Positions 42,007 through 50,756 of a stretch of DNA of 64,000 bases are shown here, piece after piece (within the stretch, counting starts at the first letter, position 1; every line of letters starts with the position of its first letter). The DNA comes from Rubellimicrobium roseum (GTDB lineage Bacteria; Pseudomonadota; Alphaproteobacteria; Rhodobacterales; Rhodobacteraceae), in contig NZ_VDFV01000014.1 in the NCBI RefSeq assembly GCF_006152145.1, forward strand, positions 1 through 64,000, read 5' to 3'. The translations under genes and the position numbers were made by a program. The notes below the pieces were generated by a model. That model was not told the origin of the DNA and searched no databases. It was given only the letters and a program-made list of their open reading frames with translations.

Positions 42007-44874
42007 ATGCCGGAGCAGAAGTTCATCGAGGTGCGGGGCGCCCGCGAGCACAACCTCAAGAACATCGACGTCAACATTCCTCGGGACGAGCTGGTGGTTA
42101 TCACCGGCCTCTCGGGCTCGGGCAAGTCCAGCCTCGCCTTCGACACGATCTACGCCGAAGGGCAGCGCCGCTACGTCGAATCGCTGAGCGCCTATGCCCG
42201 GCAGTTCCTCGACATGATGGAGAAGCCGGACGTCGATCACATCTCGGGCCTGTCGCCCGCGATCTCCATCGAGCAAAAGACCACGTCGAAGAACCCGCGC
42301 TCCACCGTCGGCACGGTGACGGAGATCTACGACTATCTTCGCCTGCTCTTTGCCCGCGCGGGCACGCCCTACAGCCCGGCCACCGGCCTGCCTATTGAGG
42401 CACAGCAGGTGCAGGACATGGTGGATCGCGTGATGGCCATGGCCGAGGGGACGCGGGGCTTCCTCCTGGCCCCCTTCGTGCGCGACCGGAAGGGCGAGTA
42501 CCGCAAGGAGATGCTGGACCTGCGCAAGCAGGGCTTCCAGCGCGTGAAGGTCGACGGCACCTTCTATGAGATCGACGAGGTGCCCGCGCTGGACAAGAAG
42601 CTGCGGCACGACATCGACGTGGTCGTGGACCGGATCGTGGTGCGCGCGGGGCTGGAGACGCGGCTCGCCGACTCGTTCCGCACGGCGCTCGACCTCGCGG
42701 ACGGTATCGCGATCCTGGAGACCGCGCCCCGCGAAGGGGAGGGGGAGCCCGAGCGGATCACCTTCTCCGAGAAGTTCGCCTGCCCGGTTTCGGGCTTCAC
42801 GATTCCCGAGATCGAGCCGCGGCTGTTCAGCTTCAACGCGCCTTATGGGGCCTGCCCGGTCTGCGACGGGCTCGGGTCGGAGCTGTTCTTCGACGAGCGG
42901 CTGGTCGTGCCGGACGTCACGCGCAAGCTGAGCGGGGGGGCCATCGCGCCCTGGGCCAAGTCGAAGTCGCCCTATTCGACCCAAACCATCGAGGCGCTGT
43001 CCAAGCACTACGGCTTCGAGAAGGCCGCCCGCTGGAAGGACCTGCCCGAGAAGGCGCGCGAGGTCCTGCTGCGCGGGTCGGGCGAGGAGGAGATCGTCTT
43101 CCGCTACGACGAGGGCGGCCGCGTCTATCAGGTGCGCCGCGCCTTCGAGGGCGTGATCCCCAACATGGAGCGGCGCTACAAGGAGACCGATTCGGCCTGG
43201 GTGCGCGAAGAGTTCGAGCAGTACCAGAACGAGCGGCCCTGCCAGGCCTGCGGCGGCTTCCGGCTCAAGCCCGAGGCGCTGGCCGTCAGGATTGGCGGCC
43301 TGCACGTGGGCGAGGTCGTGCGGATGTCGATCCGGCAGGCCTTCGATTGGGTCCAGACGGTCCCCGGCAGCCTGTCGAACCAGAAGAACGAGATCGCGCG
43401 GGCGATCCTTAAGGAGATCCGCGAGCGGCTGGGCTTCCTCAACAACGTGGGCCTCGAATACCTGACGCTGAGCCGCAACGCCGGGACGCTGTCCGGGGGC
43501 GAATCGCAGCGCATCCGTCTGGCCTCGCAGATCGGCTCGGGGCTCACGGGCGTGCTCTACGTGCTGGACGAGCCCTCCATCGGCCTGCACCAGCGCGACA
43601 ACGACCGTCTTCTGCAGACGCTGCGGTCCCTGCGCGACCAGGGCAACACCGTGATCGTCGTGGAGCATGACGAGGATGCGATCCGCACGGCGGACTACGT
43701 CTTCGACATCGGCCCCGGCGCGGGCGTGCATGGCGGGCAGGTGGTGGCCCACGGCACGCCGGCCGAGCTGTCCGCGAACCCGGCCTCGGTCACCGGCGAT
43801 TACCTGTCGGGCCGCCGCGCCATCGACACCCGCGCGGGCCAGCGCCGGCCGGGCAACAAGAAGACGCTGACCGTGGTGAACGCCACGGGCAACAACCTCA
43901 AGAACGTCACGGCCGAGTTCCCGCTGGGCAAGTTCGTCTGCGTGACCGGCGTGTCGGGCGGCGGCAAGTCCACGCTGACCATCGAGACGCTCTACAAGAA
44001 CGCCGCGATGAAGCTGAACGGCGCGCGCGAGACGCCCGCCCCCTGCGACACGATCACGGGGTTCGAGCATCTCGACAAGGTCATCGACATCGACCAGCGG
44101 CCCATCGGGCGCACGCCCCGGTCGAACCCGGCGACCTATGTGGGGGCCTTCACGCCCATCCGCGACTGGTTCGCGGGGCTCCCCGAGTCCCAGGCGCGCG
44201 GCTACAAGTCGGGCCGCTTCTCCTTCAACGTGAAGGGCGGGCGCTGCGAAGCCTGCCAGGGCGACGGCGTCATCAAGATCGAGATGCACTTCCTCCCCGA
44301 CGTCTACGTCACCTGCGAGACCTGCAAGGGCAAGCGCTACAACCGCGAGACCTTGGAGGTCCTGCACAAGGGCAAGAGCATCGCCGACGTGCTCGACATG
44401 ACGGTCGAGGACGCGCAGGAGTTCTTCCGGGCGGTGCCGAGCATCCGCGAGAAGATGGACGCGCTGGTCCGGGTGGGCCTCGGCTACGTCAAGGTCGGGC
44501 AGCAGGCGACCACGCTGTCTGGCGGGGAGGCGCAGCGGGTGAAGCTGTCCAAGGAGCTGTCGCGGCGGTCCACGGGCCGCACGCTCTACATCCTCGACGA
44601 GCCGACGACGGGGCTGCATTTCGAGGACGTGCGCAAGCTTTTGGAGGTGCTGCACGAGTTGGTGGACCAGGGGAACACCGTGGTGGTGATCGAGCACAAC
44701 CTCGACGTGGTGAAGACCGCCGACTGGGTGATCGACATCGGCCCCGAAGGCGGCGACGGCGGAGGGCGCATCGTCGCCACCGGCACGCCCGAGGAGGTCG
44801 TCGCCAGCCCCGGCAGCCACACAGGCCACTACCTGAAGCCTCTTCTGGAGGCACGTCAGGTCGCGGCCGAGTGA
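42007..44874 (+). CDS. uvrA: Excinuclease ABC subunit A
   Basis: A 955-residue DNA damage sensor of nucleotide excision repair with two ABC ATPase modules. Walker A of module 1 is GLSGSGKSS (34-42) and of module 2 GVSGGGKST. Signature motifs are TLSGGESQR and TLSGGEAQR. The zinc-finger region of module 2 has CEACQGDG and CETCKGKRY. In module 1 the first pair reads CPVSG, with serine for the second cysteine, while CPVC is kept, so that finger may not bind zinc. GGAAGG precedes the start. The SOS box upstream predicts DNA-damage induction. Confidence 0.97.
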   Translation: MPEQKFIEVRGAREHNLKNIDVNIPRDELVVITGLSGSGKSSLAFDTIYAEGQRRYVESLSAYARQFLDMMEKPDVDHISGLSPAISIEQKTTSKNPRSTVGTVTEIYDYLRLLFARAGTPYSPATGLPIEAQQVQDMVDRVMAMAEGTRGFLLAPFVRDRKGEYRKEMLDLRKQGFQRVKVDGTFYEIDEVPALDKKLRHDIDVVVDRIVVRAGLETRLADSFRTALDLADGIAILETAPREGEGEPERITFSEKFACPVSGFTIPEIEPRLFSFNAPYGACPVCDGLGSELFFDERLVVPDVTRKLSGGAIAPWAKSKSPYSTQTIEALSKHYGFEKAARWKDLPEKAREVLLRGSGEEEIVFRYDEGGRVYQVRRAFEGVIPNMERRYKETDSAWVREEFEQYQNERPCQACGGFRLKPEALAVRIGGLHVGEVVRMSIRQAFDWVQTVPGSLSNQKNEIARAILKEIRERLGFLNNVGLEYLTLSRNAGTLSGGESQRIRLASQIGSGLTGVLYVLDEPSIGLHQRDNDRLLQTLRSLRDQGNTVIVVEHDEDAIRTADYVFDIGPGAGVHGGQVVAHGTPAELSANPASVTGDYLSGRRAIDTRAGQRRPGNKKTLTVVNATGNNLKNVTAEFPLGKFVCVTGVSGGGKSTLTIETLYKNAAMKLNGARETPAPCDTITGFEHLDKVIDIDQRPIGRTPRSNPATYVGAFTPIRDWFAGLPESQARGYKSGRFSFNVKGGRCEACQGDGVIKIEMHFLPDVYVTCETCKGKRYNRETLEVLHKGKSIADVLDMTVEDAQEFFRAVPSIREKMDALVRVGLGYVKVGQQATTLSGGEAQRVKLSKELSRRSTGRTLYILDEPTTGLHFEDVRKLLEVLHELVDQGNTVVVIEHNLDVVKTADWVIDIGPEGGDGGGRIVATGTPEEVVASPGSHTGHYLKPLLEARQVAAE

Positions 44875-45088
44875 ACGGGAGGTGCCAAGCGAGCGCCTCC
44901 TTCCGTCGGCAATCCAAAGTGGCATTCGCCGCAATTCCGCTCCTGGGTTGCGGCGAGGTGTCCAAAAGCGGATGGGTTCGCCCCATTCGCACAACGGGCA
45001 TGGCAAGTCGGACATGAAATGACCTTTTGCCAGCGTCCTCCTGACGGTTTAGCGCAGGGCTTTCGCCTCTGACTGGATCGCTTCAGGA

Positions 45089-45892
45089 ATGCCCGTGTCT
45101 CTGCGCCCGTCGCTTGCAAGCTTGGCTCTGGCCTCGTTCATGGGCCTCGTGGCCGCATCCGCTTCGGCCCTGACCTGCTCGCAGTGGGCGGCCAATCATT
45201 CGGTCGCAGACGTCACCGGCAAGGTGACGTCGAGCATCGCCTGCGAAGTGGGCTCGGGAGTGAACGACTCGGCCAATCTCGCCAACGCGGACAGGATGTT
45301 CGGCTTCGACGACTGGCAGGTCCTGTCGCGCGACAACACCGACGGTGGCCTGGGAACGCCTGACGAGGTGGCGGTGCCGATCTCCATGGCCATCGCCGGG
45401 ACCGCGCAATCGGGGACCGTCAGCCTCGCCTCGAACATCTGGACCCGGTATTCGAACCTGTTCCTGGTCGTGAAGGGGGGTGGACGGAACTCGAACATCA
45501 CCGCGTTCGTGGCCTATCTCCTGACGCCCATGACGACGAGCTGGGCTTACGCGACGCCCTACCTGAACGGGCGCAACATGGCCCAGGACATCAGCCACTT
45601 CACCGTCTATGGCCGGGTAACGCCGCCTACCAGTCCGGCCACGCCGACGCCGATGCCAACCGGCACAGGCACAACCGGAGGCGGAACGTTCGCCGGGACG
45701 ACAGGTGAAACGGCGGACAGAGATCAAGGCGTCCCGAGCGATGGCCCCTGGTTCGGCGGATCGGGCGGATGGTCGGGCGATCCGGGCGAGGAGCCGACGC
45801 CCGCCCCGGCCGCCGTGCCGGTCCCCTCGGGTGGGCTCCTCCTGGTCTCGGCCTTGGCCGGGCTGGTCATCCGGCGACGCCAGAGAGCCTGA
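45089..45892 (+). CDS. VPLPA-CTERM sorting-domain protein (secreted)
   Basis: A 267-residue secreted protein. The signal peptide ends ASASA (about residue 27). The body (about 28-180) is beta-rich, with cysteines at TCSQW and IACEVG that could pair. A Pro/Thr/Gly-rich linker (about 180-235) precedes the tail AAVPVPSGGLLLVSALAGLV, which ends in IRRRQRA. This is the second VPxP-type exosortase substrate in the window. The first third resembles other roseobacter proteins of unknown role. The ATG at 45089 has only a poor, close ribosome site. Confidence 0.82.
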   Translation: MPVSLRPSLASLALASFMGLVAASASALTCSQWAANHSVADVTGKVTSSIACEVGSGVNDSANLANADRMFGFDDWQVLSRDNTDGGLGTPDEVAVPISMAIAGTAQSGTVSLASNIWTRYSNLFLVVKGGGRNSNITAFVAYLLTPMTTSWAYATPYLNGRNMAQDISHFTVYGRVTPPTSPATPTPMPTGTGTTGGGTFAGTTGETADRDQGVPSDGPWFGGSGGWSGDPGEEPTPAPAAVPVPSGGLLLVSALAGLVIRRRQRA

Positions 45893-45928
45893 CGCGCCGC
45901 GAATGCCACGCCCGGCCGCCGGGTCCGG

Positions 45929-46132
45929 TCAGCGCCGCATCGGGCAGGTCGAGAAGCCCAGCAGCGTATAGACAGGGCAGCTTCCCACGAGTCCCGTCAC
46001 CAGCGGGACGACCCCGATCAGGAAAAGCCAGCGCCATTCGCTGCCCGGGTTCAGGATGAACGCGAGAAGAAGCGCGATCCCCAGGATCACGCGAAGGACG
46101 CGGTCCACCGTGCCGACATTGCTCTTGAACAT
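45929..46132 (-). CDS. DUF2892 (YgaP-type) small membrane protein
   Basis: A 67-residue protein with two membrane spans of the YgaP_TM/DUF2892 family: MFKSNVGTVDRVLRVILGIA, WLFLIGVVPLVTGLVG and the typical ending SCPVYTLLGFSTCPMRR, with C52 and C63. Family members often sit beside or are fused to rhodaneses and sulfur-handling genes. It is downstream of a Crp/Fnr regulator on the same strand, with a TGTGA-type palindrome between them. Its role in persulfide metabolism is inferred. Confidence 0.88.
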   Translation of the reverse strand: MFKSNVGTVDRVLRVILGIALLLAFILNPGSEWRWLFLIGVVPLVTGLVGSCPVYTLLGFSTCPMRR

Positions 46133-46204
46133 GGACGTTCCCCTTTTGCCTGGGCCGCGACCGGCGGCCCCGGGTTCAAGGTAAGATGGACGCGGCGCGT
46201 GGTC

Positions 46205-46219
46205 TGTGACTTGGTCACG
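46205..46219. promoter_or_regulatory. CRP/FNR-like palindrome
   Basis: TGTGA-CTTGG-TCACG contains the perfect inverted repeat GTGAC-TTG-GTCAC (46206-46218). It overlaps the stop codon of the Crp/Fnr-family gene and lies about 75 bases ahead of the DUF2892 gene. The half-sites resemble TGTGA...TCACA but the spacer is one base short. Confidence 0.45.
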
Positions 46220-46910
46220 CGGGCTCGTCGGGTTCGGCCAGGCGCCGCAGCGCGGCCTTGTCGCGCAGGCGCACCTGCCCGCGATCCGTGCTGACCCAGC
46301 CCTGCCGCGCAAAGCCGTCGAGCCGTCGCGACACCACTTCTCGCGCCGTGCCGATCCGGGCCGCGAGCGCCGCCTGCGTCGCGCGGACCTCGTCGCCTTC
46401 GGCCAGTTCGAGGAGCGCAGCGGCGAGGCGGCTCTCGACCCGCTGGAAGGCCACGCGCTCAAGAAGATGCGTGAGGTCCCGCATCCGACCGGCGAAGGCC
46501 GCGAAGACCCAGCCGCGAAAGGCCGGCGTTTCGTCCATCAGGCGCCGGAACAGGCCGCGGGGGATCAGCACCAGCTCGGCCGGCGCCGCGACTACGGCCT
46601 CGCCGGCATAAACCTCGTCCCCCAGAAGGCCCAGCGTGGTCTGAACGCAGGTCTGGCCGGGCTCGACGGCATAAAGCCGGATCTCGCGCCCGGTGGGGCC
46701 CACAAGGAAGACGTCGATCCGGCCCGACAGCACGACGACGAAGCCCTGCGCCATCTGGCCGGGATGGAAGAGTGCCGCGCCACGGTCGAACCGTGACACG
46801 GGCAGCGTCTCCAGTTCCCGCGCGGCCCAGGCCGGCAGATCGCACAGGCCGGCGCGGTGCAGCCAGGCCGGACGGGGCGGTGCAGGGGGCATCCGGTGTC
46901 CCAGGGTCAT
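46215..46910 (-). CDS. Crp/Fnr family transcriptional regulator
   Basis: A 231-residue regulator. A cyclic-nucleotide-binding-type beta barrel (about 35-140) precedes a long dimer helix and a winged helix-turn-helix with TQAALAARIGTAREVVSRRL as the recognition region. There is no N-terminal four-cysteine cluster as in FNR; only two cysteines exist, C23 and C88, so redox or sulfur sensing is possible. Alternative starts are 46931 and 46892, and none has a clear ribosome site. The adjacent YgaP-type gene and palindrome make that gene a likely target. Confidence 0.85.
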   Translation of the reverse strand: MTLGHRMPPAPPRPAWLHRAGLCDLPAWAARELETLPVSRFDRGAALFHPGQMAQGFVVVLSGRIDVFLVGPTGREIRLYAVEPGQTCVQTTLGLLGDEVYAGEAVVAAPAELVLIPRGLFRRLMDETPAFRGWVFAAFAGRMRDLTHLLERVAFQRVESRLAAALLELAEGDEVRATQAALAARIGTAREVVSRRLDGFARQGWVSTDRGQVRLRDKAALRRLAEPDEPA

Positions 46911-47056
46911 GCTTGGCCCAGAAAAGCCCATCCCCAGCGTCCGCGCAACGGGCGCGCCTCAGGTCGGGCGCGAACCGGGGCAGGTGCCGCTGCCGCAGCC
47001 TTTCCCGAGGCCGCCCGTGAGGGGCCTTAAGCATATCGAAACCCTTGGAAGCTACC

Positions 47057-47761
47057 GTGGGCCAGAGACTTGCATTCTGGATTGGCAGCTTGCCTGTTTG
47101 GAACATCATCGCACTCCTCCGTCAGGCTTTGGCCCTGAGCCTTGGCCTCGCACTGTCCGCTGGCGGCGCGGGCGCCTCCTCCTTTGCCTGCCCCGTCACA
47201 GTGGCCGAGACGAACGTCGAGCGTCTGGGGAGTGATACGACCATCGCCTTCGGCACCGGCCCCGTGCGGGACTTCGCCTGTTTCGAAGGAAACGACACCA
47301 ACTCGATCGGGGCCGGTTTCGTCCTGTTCGGCCAGACCGGCTGGCTGCTGGCGGACAAGAGCGACGACGCGGTCTCGGGCGACGGCAAGCTCCGTTTCGA
47401 GATGCTGCCGCGCGGCGGGCGCACCAGCGGCACCTTCTCGATCGCGAACCCTCTCGGGCTGCCGGAGGTGGCGGTCACGCTCAAGGCAGGGGCGGGCTTC
47501 GCTGCCGCGCTGCTGGACGGTCTTCAGGCGGACGGACGGTCCTTCTCCTGGACCCTGCGCCGGGACCTGTCGCACGCATCGATCTATTACCGGCCCCAGG
47601 CGCAGGTTCCACTGCCGCCGGTGCCGCTGCCAGCCGGGGGAGTGCTGCTGCTCTCCGGACTGGTCGGGATCCTGGCGCTGCGATTCGCCCGGTCGGCGCC
47701 GCTGTTTCAGGTCCGCGAAAGCGAACGGGCGACCGATGGGCCGCCCGTCGCCTGTCCGTGA
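47057..47761 (+). CDS. VPLPA-CTERM-like secreted protein with C-terminal extension
   Basis: A 234-residue protein. The GTG at 47057 follows GGAAG and yields a long signal region ending in SAGGAGASS; TTG 47045 is an alternative. The body (about 45-180) is beta-rich, with cysteines in FACPVTV and FACFEGND. The tail contains VPLPPVPLPAGGVLLLSG, a hydrophobic helix and RFAR. About 22 further residues (ending GPPVACP) follow the basic cluster, unlike normal sorting tails. It is divergent from the Crp/Fnr gene and converges with mmsA. Confidence 0.72.
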   Translation: MGQRLAFWIGSLPVWNIIALLRQALALSLGLALSAGGAGASSFACPVTVAETNVERLGSDTTIAFGTGPVRDFACFEGNDTNSIGAGFVLFGQTGWLLADKSDDAVSGDGKLRFEMLPRGGRTSGTFSIANPLGLPEVAVTLKAGAGFAAALLDGLQADGRSFSWTLRRDLSHASIYYRPQAQVPLPPVPLPAGGVLLLSGLVGILALRFARSAPLFQVRESERATDGPPVACP

Positions 47762-47791
47762 AAGTTTGACGGCCCGAAGGCCGGCCCACCC

Positions 47792-49291
47792 TTACTCCAT
47801 CTGCTTGAAGTTCAACGCCGCGCCTTCCTTGATGCCCGAAGGCCAGCGCGAGGTGACGGTCTTGGTCCGCGTGTAGAAGCGGAAGCTGTCGGGCCCGTGC
47901 TGGTTGAGGTCGCCAAAGGCCGACTTCTTCCAGCCGCCGAAGGTGTGGTAGGCCAGCGGCACCGGGATCGGCACGTTGATCCCGATCATGCCCACGTTGA
48001 TGCGGGCCGCAAAGTCGCGCGCCGTGTCGCCGTCCCGGGTGAAGATCGCGGTGCCGTTGCCGTATTCGTGGCTCATCGCCAGACCCAGAGCCTCCTCGTA
48101 GGTCTTGGCGCGCACGGTCGACAGAACCGGCCCGAAGATCTCCTTGCGGTAGATGTCCATCTCGGGCGTGACGCGGTCAAAGAGGTGCGGCCCCACGAAG
48201 AAGCCATTCTCGTAGCCCTGCAGGTTGAAGTTCCGGCCGTCGATTACCAGCTCCGCGCCCTGGTCCACGCCGGACTGGACGAGGTTCAGGATGTTCTGCT
48301 TGGCGGCGGCGGTCACGACCGGGCCGTAGTCCACGTCCTTGCCGGCGGTGTAAGGGCCGACCTTGAGCTTCTCGATGCGGGGCACGAGCTTCCCGATCAG
48401 GCGGTCCGCGGTCTCCTCGCCCACCGGCACGGCGACCGAAATCGCCATGCAGCGCTCGCCGGCTGCGCCGTAGCCCGCGCCCACCAGCGCATCAGCCGCC
48501 TGGTCGAGGTCCGCGTCGGGCATGACGATCATGTGGTTCTTGGCGCCGCCAAAGGCCTGCACGCGCTTTCCGTTCGCGGCCCCCCGCCCATAGATGTACT
48601 GCGCGATGGGCGTGGAGCCCACGAAGCCCACGGCTTGGATCAGCGGATGGTCGAGGATGCCGTCCACCGCTTCCTTGTCGCCGTTGACCACCTGGATCAC
48701 GCCCTTGGGCAGCCCGGCTTCCTCCATCAGCTCCGCGAGCATCAGCGGCACCGAAGGCGCGCGCTCGGAGGGCTTGAGGATGAAGGCGTTGCCGCAGGCA
48801 ATGGCGGGTGCGAACATCCACATCGGGATCATGGCGGGAAAGTTGAACGGCGTGATGCCCGCGCAGACGCCCAGCGCCTGACGCAGCGAGTACATGTCGA
48901 TGCCGGGGCCGGCGCCGTCGGTGAACTCGCCCTTCAGGAGATGCGGGGCGCCGATGCAGAACTCGACCACCTCAAGGCCACGCTGGATGTCGCCCACCGC
49001 ATCGGGCAGCGTCTTGCCGTGTTCACGGCTCAATGCCTCGGCCAACTTGTCCATGTCGCGGTTCAGGAGCGCGACCATCTTCATCATCACCCGCGCGCGG
49101 CGCTGCGGGTTCACGGCCGCCCACTTGACCTGGGCTTCGGCTGCAACCTGCACGGCCTGGTCGAGCTCGGCCGCCGAGGCCAGCGGAACGCGGGCCTGCA
49201 CCTCGCCTGTGGCAGGGTTGAAGACGTCCGCGAAGCGACCCGAGGTGCCCTTCACGTGCGCGCCGTTGATGTAGTGGGTCAGTTCCTGCAT
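47792..49291 (-). CDS. mmsA: CoA-acylating methylmalonate-semialdehyde dehydrogenase
   Basis: A 499-residue aldehyde dehydrogenase that converts methylmalonate semialdehyde to propionyl-CoA (and malonate semialdehyde to acetyl-CoA) in valine and inositol catabolism. The catalytic cysteine is C281 in YGAAGERCMAISVAV; the family-typical TPFNFPAMIPMWMFAPAIA and GVIQVVNGDKEAVD are present. The length is normal. It is divergent from the LysR gene, and an imperfect palindrome between them fits LysR control. Confidence 0.94.
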   Translation of the reverse strand: MQELTHYINGAHVKGTSGRFADVFNPATGEVQARVPLASAAELDQAVQVAAEAQVKWAAVNPQRRARVMMKMVALLNRDMDKLAEALSREHGKTLPDAVGDIQRGLEVVEFCIGAPHLLKGEFTDGAGPGIDMYSLRQALGVCAGITPFNFPAMIPMWMFAPAIACGNAFILKPSERAPSVPLMLAELMEEAGLPKGVIQVVNGDKEAVDGILDHPLIQAVGFVGSTPIAQYIYGRGAANGKRVQAFGGAKNHMIVMPDADLDQAADALVGAGYGAAGERCMAISVAVPVGEETADRLIGKLVPRIEKLKVGPYTAGKDVDYGPVVTAAAKQNILNLVQSGVDQGAELVIDGRNFNLQGYENGFFVGPHLFDRVTPEMDIYRKEIFGPVLSTVRAKTYEEALGLAMSHEYGNGTAIFTRDGDTARDFAARINVGMIGINVPIPVPLAYHTFGGWKKSAFGDLNQHGPDSFRFYTRTKTVTSRWPSGIKEGAALNFKQME

Positions 49292-49331
49292 GGTGGTCTC
49301 CCGAACTCGTTGGCGATCCTATAGCCTTGCG

Positions 49332-49363
49332 TTTTTCGGGGTAGAAGCATCACAACCCCAAAA
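49332..49363. promoter_or_regulatory. Imperfect palindrome between mmsA and lysR genes
   Basis: TTTTTCGGGGT and ACCCCAAAA face each other across 12 bases, differing by one inserted base. The arrangement and its position in the 92-base divergent gap fit a LysR-type operator controlling mmsA. Confidence 0.5.
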
Positions 49364-49383
49364 CCGTCATGCAGGATTGCAGG

Positions 49384-50301
49384 ATGCTTGACTGGGACGA
49401 CATGCGCGTGTTCCTGGGCGTGGCCCGCGCCCGAAGCCTGTCGGGCGCCGCGCCGGGCCTTCGCATGGACCCTGCCACCGTGGGCCGCCGCATCGGGCGG
49501 TTGGAGGAGGCGCTGGGCGCCGCGCTGTTCCTGAAAAGTCCGCAGGGCTATGCGCTGACCGATCTGGGCGCGCGCCTCCAGGCTCGGGCCGAGGAAGCCG
49601 AGGAGGCGGTGCGCCTCGCGCTGGAAGAGGGGCAGGGCTCCTCGCAGGGGCTCACGGGGCAGGTGCGGATTGGAGCGCCCGACGGATGCGCGAACTACCT
49701 GCTCCCGCAGGTCGCCGCCCGCATCCAGTCGGACAATCCGGGGCTGGAGATCCAGATCCTCGCGCTGCCCCGCGTGGTGAACCTGAGCCGGCGCGAGGCC
49801 GACATTGCCATCACCGTGAGCCCGCCCGATGCGGGGCGGCTCACCGTTCAGAAGATCACCGACTACCGGCTGCATCTGGCGCAGCGTCGGGACGCGGCGC
49901 CCGTGGCGAGGCTGGAGGACCTGCGGGACCGGCCGCTCGTAGGCTATATCCAGGACATGATCTTCGACCGCGCGCTCGACTACTTGGCCGAGCTGGGGTT
50001 GGGGACGGTGCAGCTTGCCTCGAACTCGGTGCCGGTGCAGCTCCGGCTGCTCCAGCAGGGAGGCGTGGGAGTGGTGCACGACTTCGCGCTCCCCTTCGCG
50101 CCCGAGTTGCGCCGTGTCCTCGTCGATCAGGTCAGCCTGACGCGAGCCTTCTACCTCGTGCGCCACGACGCCGACCGTCGCAGCGAGCGCATGGCGCGGC
50201 TCGCGGCAGCGGTGCTGCGCGGCTTGCGCGAGGAGGTGGCGCGGCTTGAGGCCCTCGCAAGCTTGACAGAGGGTCCGGGCGGCACGACCCTTTCCCGATA
50301 G
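49384..50301 (+). CDS. LysR family transcriptional regulator
   Basis: A 305-residue LysR-type regulator. The N-terminal winged helix-turn-helix (about 1-60) begins MLDWDDMRVFLGVARARSLS and includes TVGRRIGRLEEALGAALF; the effector-binding domain follows (about 88-290). ATG 49384 is preferred over ATG 49369 because GCAGGA lies eight bases upstream and the N-terminus matches the family. It is divergent from mmsA and probably regulates it in response to a catabolic intermediate. Confidence 0.9.
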   Translation: MLDWDDMRVFLGVARARSLSGAAPGLRMDPATVGRRIGRLEEALGAALFLKSPQGYALTDLGARLQARAEEAEEAVRLALEEGQGSSQGLTGQVRIGAPDGCANYLLPQVAARIQSDNPGLEIQILALPRVVNLSRREADIAITVSPPDAGRLTVQKITDYRLHLAQRRDAAPVARLEDLRDRPLVGYIQDMIFDRALDYLAELGLGTVQLASNSVPVQLRLLQQGGVGVVHDFALPFAPELRRVLVDQVSLTRAFYLVRHDADRRSERMARLAAAVLRGLREEVARLEALASLTEGPGGTTLSR

Positions 50302-50321
50302 GGCAGCCAAGGGAGGTCCCC

Positions 50322-50756
50322 ATGCTCGTGCGACAGATCCTCAGGTCCAAGGGCAGCGAGGAGGTGCTGATGGTCTGCCCCTCGGCGACTGTGGCCGAGG
50401 CGGCGCAGATCCTGTCCTCGCGGCGGATCGGCTGCCTGGTGGTGAGCAGCGACGGCGTCCGGCCCGAGGGCGTCATCTCCGAGCGCGACATCGTGCGAGA
50501 GATGGGCGCGCGGGGGCTGGGCTGCTTCCAGGAGCGCGTGGCCGAGCTGATGACCGAGGACGTGGTCACCTGCTCGTGCGACGACCAGGCCGACGACGTG
50601 CTGACCCGGATGACCCAGGGCCGCTTCCGCCACCTGCCGGTGATGGATGGGGGCCGCATGATCGGGCTCATCTCCATCGGCGACGTCGTCAAGGCTCGCC
50701 TGTCCGAGCTTTCCATGGAAAAGGACGCCCTCGAGGGAATGATCGCGGGGCGTTGA
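50322..50756 (+). CDS. CBS domain-pair protein
   Basis: A 144-residue protein made of two CBS domains (about 8-65 and 75-132) with no other domain. Typical pieces are LSSRRIGCLVVSSDGVRPEG and GRFRHLPVMDGGRMIGLISI. CBS pairs bind adenosyl ligands such as AMP, ATP or SAM. The stop codon shares one base with the coaD start (TGATG), so both are translated together. A GGGAGG ribosome site precedes the start. A link to CoA synthesis is inferred from the coupling. Confidence 0.9.
   Translation: MLVRQILRSKGSEEVLMVCPSATVAEAAQILSSRRIGCLVVSSDGVRPEGVISERDIVREMGARGLGCFQERVAELMTEDVVTCSCDDQADDVLTRMTQGRFRHLPVMDGGRMIGLISIGDVVKARLSELSMEKDALEGMIAGR

Noticed and set aside
44856-45012. Minus-strand frame with two cysteine pairs (CPTCHARC and CGECHFG) after uvrA, resembling a zinc ribbon
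   Set aside because: There is no usable start codon or ribosome site at the first cysteine pair, its end runs into uvrA, and codon choice is unlike neighbouring genes. The 214-base gap otherwise shows nothing I can name.
41971-45015. An open frame of about 1014 codons opposite uvrA
   Set aside because: Antisense shadow of uvrA with no recognisable domain or start signal.
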